Origin: Paracrocinitomix sp039939375 | GTDB taxonomy: Bacteria > Bacteroidota > Bacteroidia > Flavobacteriales_D > Crocinitomicaceae | DNA length: 64,000 nucleotides | Direction: 5' to 3' | NCBI GenBank assembly: GCA_039939375.1 | Contig: JBDVJO010000008.1 | Span: forward strand, 62,001-126,000 | In this document: positions 59,241 to 64,000 of the stretch, piece after piece | How the letters are laid out: the number at the start of each line of letters is the position of its first letter | Position numbering within the stretch: position 1 is the first letter of the stretch | Position numbers and translations under genes: made by a program | The notes under the pieces: generated by a model | The model's input: only the letters and a program-made list of their open reading frames with translations | Told to the model about the DNA's origin: nothing | Database searches by the model: none

Positions 59241-60650
59241 TTAAAATCCAGGTCCAAAAAAATCGACCTTTTCAGTTTCTATTAGTTCTTTGTCGGACAT
59301 AATTCCAATCTCAATTGGAGTTTTTGAACCAAGAATAAAGTCCAAATCCATTTTTACAATTAACTCTTTTCTAACTTGCTCTCCTGGCTGAATAGAGAAA
59401 TTTCCACCTATTATTTCTACGGTTGCGTTTTCAGTTAATACTTCCATTTCTACCAAATGCTTTTCATTTGTCTTGTTCATTATTGTTGCAATGAAAATAT
59501 TGGAGTATTGTTCTTCTGTGATTTTTTGGTAACTCGTTCCTTTGACTCGTAAAATGGTTGCGTCAATTGGGCTTCTTGTGAAAATTAGAAATGACAAAAA
59601 AGTAATAATTGCAAGCATCAAAACAACATAAGCTTTTGCCCTGGTAGTTAATTTCCATGGTTTTTTCGTTTTTATACCTTCTTCAGAATCATACCTGATT
59701 AAATCAGTTTCTAGTCCGACTTTTTCCATCATGAAATTACATGCATCCATGCATAATGTGCAATTGATACACTCTAATTGAGTTCCGTTTCTAATGTCAA
59801 TTCCCGTTGGACAGACGTTGACGCACTGATTACAATCAATGCAGTCTCCTTTGTCTTGTTCACTTCTATCTTCATTTTTTTTGAATTTTGATCGACTCTC
59901 TCCTCTTTCATGGTCGTAGGCAACTATAACTGAATTGCGGTCAAGCAGCACTCCTTGAAGCCTACCGTAAGGACAGACGGTCGTGCAAACTTGCTCTCTA
60001 AACCAAGTGAAGACTGCAAAAAATATACTAGTAAAAATAATTAATGAGATAAGGCTACCTATGTGGTTTGCTGGCGAATCTGTTGCAATGTTTTTAAGTT
60101 CGTCAATCCCAATTATATAAGCTAAAAGGGTGTTGGCGATAAGGAAGGAGATTAGCCAAAATATACTCCATTTTAAAACTCGTTTTTTTATTTTAAATGC
60201 GGTCCAAGGAGCGTTGTCAAGTTTTTTTTGCTGCTTCCAGTCACCATCAATCCAATATTCGATTCTACGAAAAACCATTTCCATAAAAATAGTTTGAGGA
60301 CATACCCATCCGCAAAATAGTCTTCCGAAAACAACTGTAAATACTATTACTAGAACAACAAACGCAATCATTCCAATGGCGAAGATAAAAATATCTGCCG
60401 GCCAAAAAATTTGTCCGAACAAGACGAATTTTCGTTCTACTATATTCATGAGAATTATAGGTTCACCATTGATCTTGATAAACGGACCGCTGAACAATAG
60501 TAAGAGTAAGCTATAGGCGACAATTGTTCTTTTCTTGAAAAACTTGCCTAGTTGTTTTTTGGGATATATCCAAACACGTTTACCGTCAGCGTCAACTGTA
60601 GAAATCGTGTCTCTAAAACTCTCTTTTTCAAATCTCTCCTCGCTCGCCAT
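59241..60650 (-). CDS. ccoG: Cytochrome c oxidase accessory protein CcoG (FixG)
   Basis: 469 residues. Several transmembrane helices in the first half, with FCGWVCPQTIFMEMVFRRIEYW. Two [4Fe-4S] ferredoxin motifs: CIDCNQCVNVCPTG and CINCTLCMDACNF. A C-terminal immunoglobulin-like domain with periplasmic topology follows. CcoG reduces Cu(II) to Cu(I) for oxidase assembly (from family knowledge). It follows ccoP after 11 bases and precedes ccoH. Confidence 0.94.
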   Translation of the reverse strand: MASEERFEKESFRDTISTVDADGKRVWIYPKKQLGKFFKKRTIVAYSLLLLLFSGPFIKINGEPIILMNIVERKFVLFGQIFWPADIFIFAIGMIAFVVLVIVFTVVFGRLFCGWVCPQTIFMEMVFRRIEYWIDGDWKQQKKLDNAPWTAFKIKKRVLKWSIFWLISFLIANTLLAYIIGIDELKNIATDSPANHIGSLISLIIFTSIFFAVFTWFREQVCTTVCPYGRLQGVLLDRNSVIVAYDHERGESRSKFKKNEDRSEQDKGDCIDCNQCVNVCPTGIDIRNGTQLECINCTLCMDACNFMMEKVGLETDLIRYDSEEGIKTKKPWKLTTRAKAYVVLMLAIITFLSFLIFTRSPIDATILRVKGTSYQKITEEQYSNIFIATIMNKTNEKHLVEMEVLTENATVEIIGGNFSIQPGEQVRKELIVKMDLDFILGSKTPIEIGIMSDKELIETEKVDFFGPGF

Positions 60651-60661
60651 TTAAAGTAATT

Positions 60662-61765
60662 TTACTTTGGTTTTTTTTCAACAAAATTTTCGCCTTTTGG
60701 CTCTTGTCCTAGTGGTGGTAAAATGGGGTCAAGTTGCATAACATAACTTGCTACTGCTTGAATTTCAAGACCGTTCAGTTGTGACTTCCAGGCTTTCATT
60801 CCATTGTCTGCTCCTTCAGAAATCGTATTGAATACACCGTTAATTGTACCTTCGTAAATCCAAAAGTTATCTGTCAAATTTGGCCCAGCACCTCCAGCTC
60901 CTTTCTCCATATGACAGGTTACGCAGTAGTTTTGAAATATAGTACGACCTTTGCTAATTGATTGTTCATCAGTCAATAACTCAACATTGTCGGCTGTGAC
61001 CAATTCGGGATGATCTAATTTATATTGGGCAACAGATTCTTCCCCTTCAGTCCAGGCTATTTGAAACTCTTCTTCTTGAAGCACACCTCCCATTACGTGG
61101 TAGTAAAAAAGGTAGCCAACCGCCCAAACTATGGTTACGTAAAATCCGTACTTCCACCACGGTGGCAAATTATTATCTAACTCTTTTATACCGTCATAAT
61201 CATGATCCAATAGAATTGAAGACTCGTTCTCAACAGGGACGGCATCTGAAAGACTCTTTTTCCATTTTAGCCAAAAACTTTTTTTCTTCTTTTTTGGATG
61301 CACTATATGCATCAAGCCATTCATAGTTTTGAAAATGAAAAGAATAAGAAGAACTAAAACAATGTCAAATGAAAAAAGTATCCAAAAACTCTCATCAGAG
61401 AAGGGTATATCAAATGAAGGTGATGTGATGGGTTCAGCAGAAAGAGCTAATTGGCTTATAAAAAGTGAGCCTAAAAGTAAAATCGATTTTAAAGATTTTC
61501 CTTGTCTTATTTTGGTTACATATGCCGATACTTTTGTCAGGTTCATACTGGCACTAACAAACACGATCAAAAGAAAAACTGTTAAACCAACCATCCATAA
61601 AAAAAGTTCAGTTGATGACATGCCAAATTTTTCGTACATAGTAGCTTCTCTAACCACAACTTGATGAACTTCTTTCTCAGGTGTTTCTTGTGAAAAGCTA
61701 ATAAATGAGTAAATAAATCCAAAAATTAAAAAAAGGGCTTTTTTTGATTTGAAATTTAACTTCAT
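60662..61765 (-). CDS. ccoP: cbb3-type oxidase subunit CcoP, mono-haem form
   Basis: 367 residues. A signal-like N-terminal helix, two more membrane helices (about 50-75 and 130-155), then a linker with WWKYGFYVTIVWAVGYLFYYH (FixP_N) and one cytochrome c domain with CVTCH (about 284-288) and an axial Met in the NGMKAWKSQL segment. Proteobacterial CcoP has two CxxCH; here I see only one. It transfers electrons to CcoO. The start overlaps ccoQ by four bases. Confidence 0.9.
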   Translation of the reverse strand: MKLNFKSKKALFLIFGFIYSFISFSQETPEKEVHQVVVREATMYEKFGMSSTELFLWMVGLTVFLLIVFVSASMNLTKVSAYVTKIRQGKSLKSILLLGSLFISQLALSAEPITSPSFDIPFSDESFWILFSFDIVLVLLILFIFKTMNGLMHIVHPKKKKKSFWLKWKKSLSDAVPVENESSILLDHDYDGIKELDNNLPPWWKYGFYVTIVWAVGYLFYYHVMGGVLQEEEFQIAWTEGEESVAQYKLDHPELVTADNVELLTDEQSISKGRTIFQNYCVTCHMEKGAGGAGPNLTDNFWIYEGTINGVFNTISEGADNGMKAWKSQLNGLEIQAVASYVMQLDPILPPLGQEPKGENFVEKKPK

Positions 61766-61944
61766 AGCGTGTCAGTTTTATCGTCTAGAGGAATGTTTTT
61801 AATTATGTCAATTTTCTTTTTATCAGCCTTTAATACATAGATAATGAGTCCAACGAAAAAAGAAAAAAAGATGATGAATGATATGATGGGAAAAATCTCT
61901 ACCCCATCAATACTGTTTAAATGTCCTTTTATATAGCTAAGCAT
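61762..61944 (-). CDS. ccoQ: CcoQ-like small subunit of cbb3 oxidase
   Basis: 60 residues with one transmembrane helix (about 20-40) and a Lys/Asp-rich tail (KADKKKIDIIKN). Its position between ccoNO and ccoP and size identify it as CcoQ, which stabilises the complex; sequence conservation in this subunit is low. It overlaps ccoP by four bases. Confidence 0.75.
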   Translation of the reverse strand: MLSYIKGHLNSIDGVEIFPIISFIIFFSFFVGLIIYVLKADKKKIDIIKNIPLDDKTDTL

Positions 61945-61949
61945 TCTTT

Positions 61950-64000
61950 TTAGTTTTGAATTGGTAATTCTGATTCAAGGGAGTCAATCATTTCTGCATT
62001 AGAAATGCTGTCCACTTTTACCTCATTTGTTTCTGAATCGTCTTTTTTACCTTTGTGAATATCTGACCCTAAACGTTCTAAATAGGCAATCAAGGCTATG
62101 ATTTCCATGTTTGGATTAGCTTTTTTAATATCAGGGTCAGACGTAATAATATCTTGGTATACTTCGTTAGCTTGGTTTTTTAAATCCTCAACCGCTCTTT
62201 CCTCATATCCTTCTGGGTAAGGAACCCCAAGGCTCCGCATAACGGTTATTTTGTCGGCAGTTTTTGAAACATCCAATTCATCTGTCAGCCAAGTGTAAGC
62301 TGGCATTATAGAACCTTCAGTTGATAATTCAGGATCTAACAAGTGTTTGTAATGCCAAGAAGCCGGTTGAGCATATGGGTTTCCTTTTCCGGCTCTATGC
62401 AGGTCAGGACCAGTTCTTTTTGACCCCCATTGGAAAGGGTGGTCATAAACAAATTCTCCACCTTTCGAATATTCTCCGTATCGTAAAACTTCATCTCTAA
62501 AAGGTCTTACCATTTGAGAGTGACAGTTATAACATCCTTCTCTAATGTATATATCTCTTCCCTCAAGTTCTAAAGGAGTATAAGGTTCTACCGTGTCAAT
62601 TTTTGTAATGTTAGAGCTTACCATCATAGTTGGTATGATTTCAATTGCTCCACCAATCAGAATTGCAATCAAAGCAAGTACCATGAATTTTACGGGTCTT
62701 CTTTCAATCCAAGAATGCCAGTGCTCTCCTTTATGACCTTTCTTAGGGTTCACTAAGGCTGGGGCTTCAGCTTCTTCATTGCTCAAGAAGCTACCTTGTT
62801 GCGCTGTTTTTATTAAGTTGTAACACATAACAAGTGCTCCAATAATGAATAGACTTCCCCCTAAGGCTCTAACCATAAAATATGGTCTCATATAGGTAAC
62901 AGTTTCTACAAAGTTTCCATTTACCAATATTCCTTGAGCATTGATGTCTTTCCACATTAAACCTTGCATAAAACCAGCCCAATACATTGGAATCACCCAA
63001 AGTATTATGCCTAAGGTAGCAATCCAGAAATGTGCGTTCGCCAATGCTTTTGAATAAATTTTGGTTCGCCATAATTTGGGAACTAGGTAATAAGCCATAC
63101 CGAATGTGAACATTCCGTTCCATCCTAAACCACCAACATGAACATGGGCAACAGTCCAATCTGTAAAGTGAGAAATTGCGTTAACTGATTTTAATGATAG
63201 TATTGGGCCTTCAAAGGTTGCCATTCCGTAACATGTTATTGCAACGACCATAAATTTCAAAACTGCATCATCTCTTACTTTATCCCATACACCTCTTAGG
63301 GTTAGCAGTCCATTTAACATGCCTCCCCATGAAGGGAAGATTAGCATAATTGAGAATACGATTCCTAATGATTGTGCCCAATCTGGTAATGATGAATAAA
63401 GCAAATGGTGAGGGCCAGCCCAGATGTAAATGAAAATTAATGCCCAAAAGTGAATGATAGAAAGTCGGTAAGAATATACAGGTCTGTTAGCTGCTTTTGG
63501 AACGAAATAATACATTAATCCTAAATAAGGTGTTGTTAGGAAAAAGGCAACGGCATTATGACCATACCACCACTGTACTAAAGCATCTTGCACGCCGGCA
63601 TACCAACTGTAGCTTTTCATAAATGATACAGGGAATTCAAAAGAGTTGACTATATGCAATACTGCAACAGTGACAAAAGTTGCAATGAAAAACCAAATAG
63701 CTACATATAGATGTTTTACTCTTCTCTTTAAAATAGTAGCAAACATGTTCCAACCAAAAACGACCCACATCAACGTGATTGCGATATCTATCGGCCATTC
63801 AAGTTCTGCATATTCCTTGCCCGTAGTGTAGCCAAAAGGCAATGTTACAACCGCTGATAGAATAATTAATTGCCAGCCCCAAAAATTAATGTTGCTCAAT
63901 TTGTCAGAATACATTCGGGCTTTTAAAAGTCGCTGCAAGGAGTAGTAAACACCAGCGAAAATTCCATTACCAACAAAGGCGAAAATAACTGCGTTAGTAT
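61950..64000 (-). CDS. ccoN: cbb3-type cytochrome c oxidase CcoNO fusion (5' partial)
   Basis: The reading continues past the window edge: upstream of the internal Met the frame encodes TNAVIFAFVGNGIFAGVYYSLQRLL, which is the CcoN helix that follows the haem-ligand His of HTNAVIF (the His is just outside). The visible 683 residues contain the CcoN helices with YGHNAVAFFLTTP, AHVHVGGLGWNGMF and other haem b/CuB ligands (about 50-400), then a link region and a C-terminal CcoO domain with haem c motif CYNCH (about 475) and PQ/RxGPDLHRAG. CcoN and CcoO are separate in proteobacteria; the fusion is common in Bacteroidota. Reduces O2 at high affinity. Confidence 0.93.
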   Translation of the reverse strand, partial: TNAVIFAFVGNGIFAGVYYSLQRLLKARMYSDKLSNINFWGWQLIILSAVVTLPFGYTTGKEYAELEWPIDIAITLMWVVFGWNMFATILKRRVKHLYVAIWFFIATFVTVAVLHIVNSFEFPVSFMKSYSWYAGVQDALVQWWYGHNAVAFFLTTPYLGLMYYFVPKAANRPVYSYRLSIIHFWALIFIYIWAGPHHLLYSSLPDWAQSLGIVFSIMLIFPSWGGMLNGLLTLRGVWDKVRDDAVLKFMVVAITCYGMATFEGPILSLKSVNAISHFTDWTVAHVHVGGLGWNGMFTFGMAYYLVPKLWRTKIYSKALANAHFWIATLGIILWVIPMYWAGFMQGLMWKDINAQGILVNGNFVETVTYMRPYFMVRALGGSLFIIGALVMCYNLIKTAQQGSFLSNEEAEAPALVNPKKGHKGEHWHSWIERRPVKFMVLALIAILIGGAIEIIPTMMVSSNITKIDTVEPYTPLELEGRDIYIREGCYNCHSQMVRPFRDEVLRYGEYSKGGEFVYDHPFQWGSKRTGPDLHRAGKGNPYAQPASWHYKHLLDPELSTEGSIMPAYTWLTDELDVSKTADKITVMRSLGVPYPEGYEERAVEDLKNQANEVYQDIITSDPDIKKANPNMEIIALIAYLERLGSDIHKGKKDDSETNEVKVDSISNAEMIDSLESELPIQN

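Noticed and set aside
1..64000. CRISPR array, prophage, insertion sequence or tRNA gene
   Set aside because: No regularly spaced repeats, transposase or integrase motifs, terminal inverted repeats or cloverleaf sequences were seen.

Overview
The window looks like chromosomal DNA of a low-GC member of the Bacteroidota, most likely order Flavobacteriales (Crocinitomicaceae/Cryomorphaceae-like; family placement is inference). Evidence: a Por (type IX) secretion sorting domain on a GDSL hydrolase, PD40/OmpA envelope proteins, DUF3822 next to rsmD and coaD, TAnnTTTG-type -7 boxes, almost no Shine-Dalgarno sequences, and a ccoNO-ccoQ-ccoP-ccoG-ccoH oxidase cluster with a one-haem CcoP. I see no prophage, insertion sequence, CRISPR array, rRNA or tRNA. 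Gene density is very high and no gene-free stretch exceeds about 300 bases.

Layout. 1-2660: partial GT-C glycosyltransferase, convergent with a RecD-like helicase. 2786-6981: an overlapping + strand operon (membrane protein, DUF3822, rsmD, coaD, cysteine-less TlpA-like protein). 7024-10292: a SiaB/SiaC/SpoIIE-phosphatase partner-switching module with a tandem-duplicated SiaB. 10302-14219: minus-strand membrane-protein genes, a dgkA remnant, and a winged-helix regulator with two copies of one palindromic operator-like site. 14364-23332: secreted and small hypothetical proteins, GNAT, VWA, NTF2-like and PD40 proteins. 23346-32040: minus-strand housekeeping and envelope genes (nitroreductase, Maf, UbiA, PorE-like OmpA lipoprotein, queE, KirBac channel, ChaN, J-domain protein). 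32141-35485: thrS-infC-rpmI-rplT, with infC apparently starting at AUA behind a strong Shine-Dalgarno sequence. 35622-43192: secreted proteins, an HExxH protein, comEC, a gene with a possible -1 frameshift, and dnaN. 43333-46089: dnaK with a sigma-54-like promoter and three tiny membrane proteins. 46086-52125: thiamine-binding protein, dinB (non-AUG start), GDSL hydrolase, tandem FKBP plus queD, and an alpha/beta hydrolase. 52257-64000: universal stress protein, REC-CRP regulator, FixL-like PAS kinase, CcoI copper ATPase, and the cbb3 oxidase operon running off the right edge.

How genes work together. The right end is a coherent microaerobic respiration unit: oxidase subunits, assembly factors, copper pump and a likely oxygen or redox two-component pair. 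The Sia-like module joins a periplasm-facing phosphatase receptor to a kinase and an anti-sigma-antagonist-like regulator. Several convergent neighbours share their stop codons in a TTAA or TTAG overlap. That pattern also supports the frameshifted end proposed for the gene at 40312-41063.
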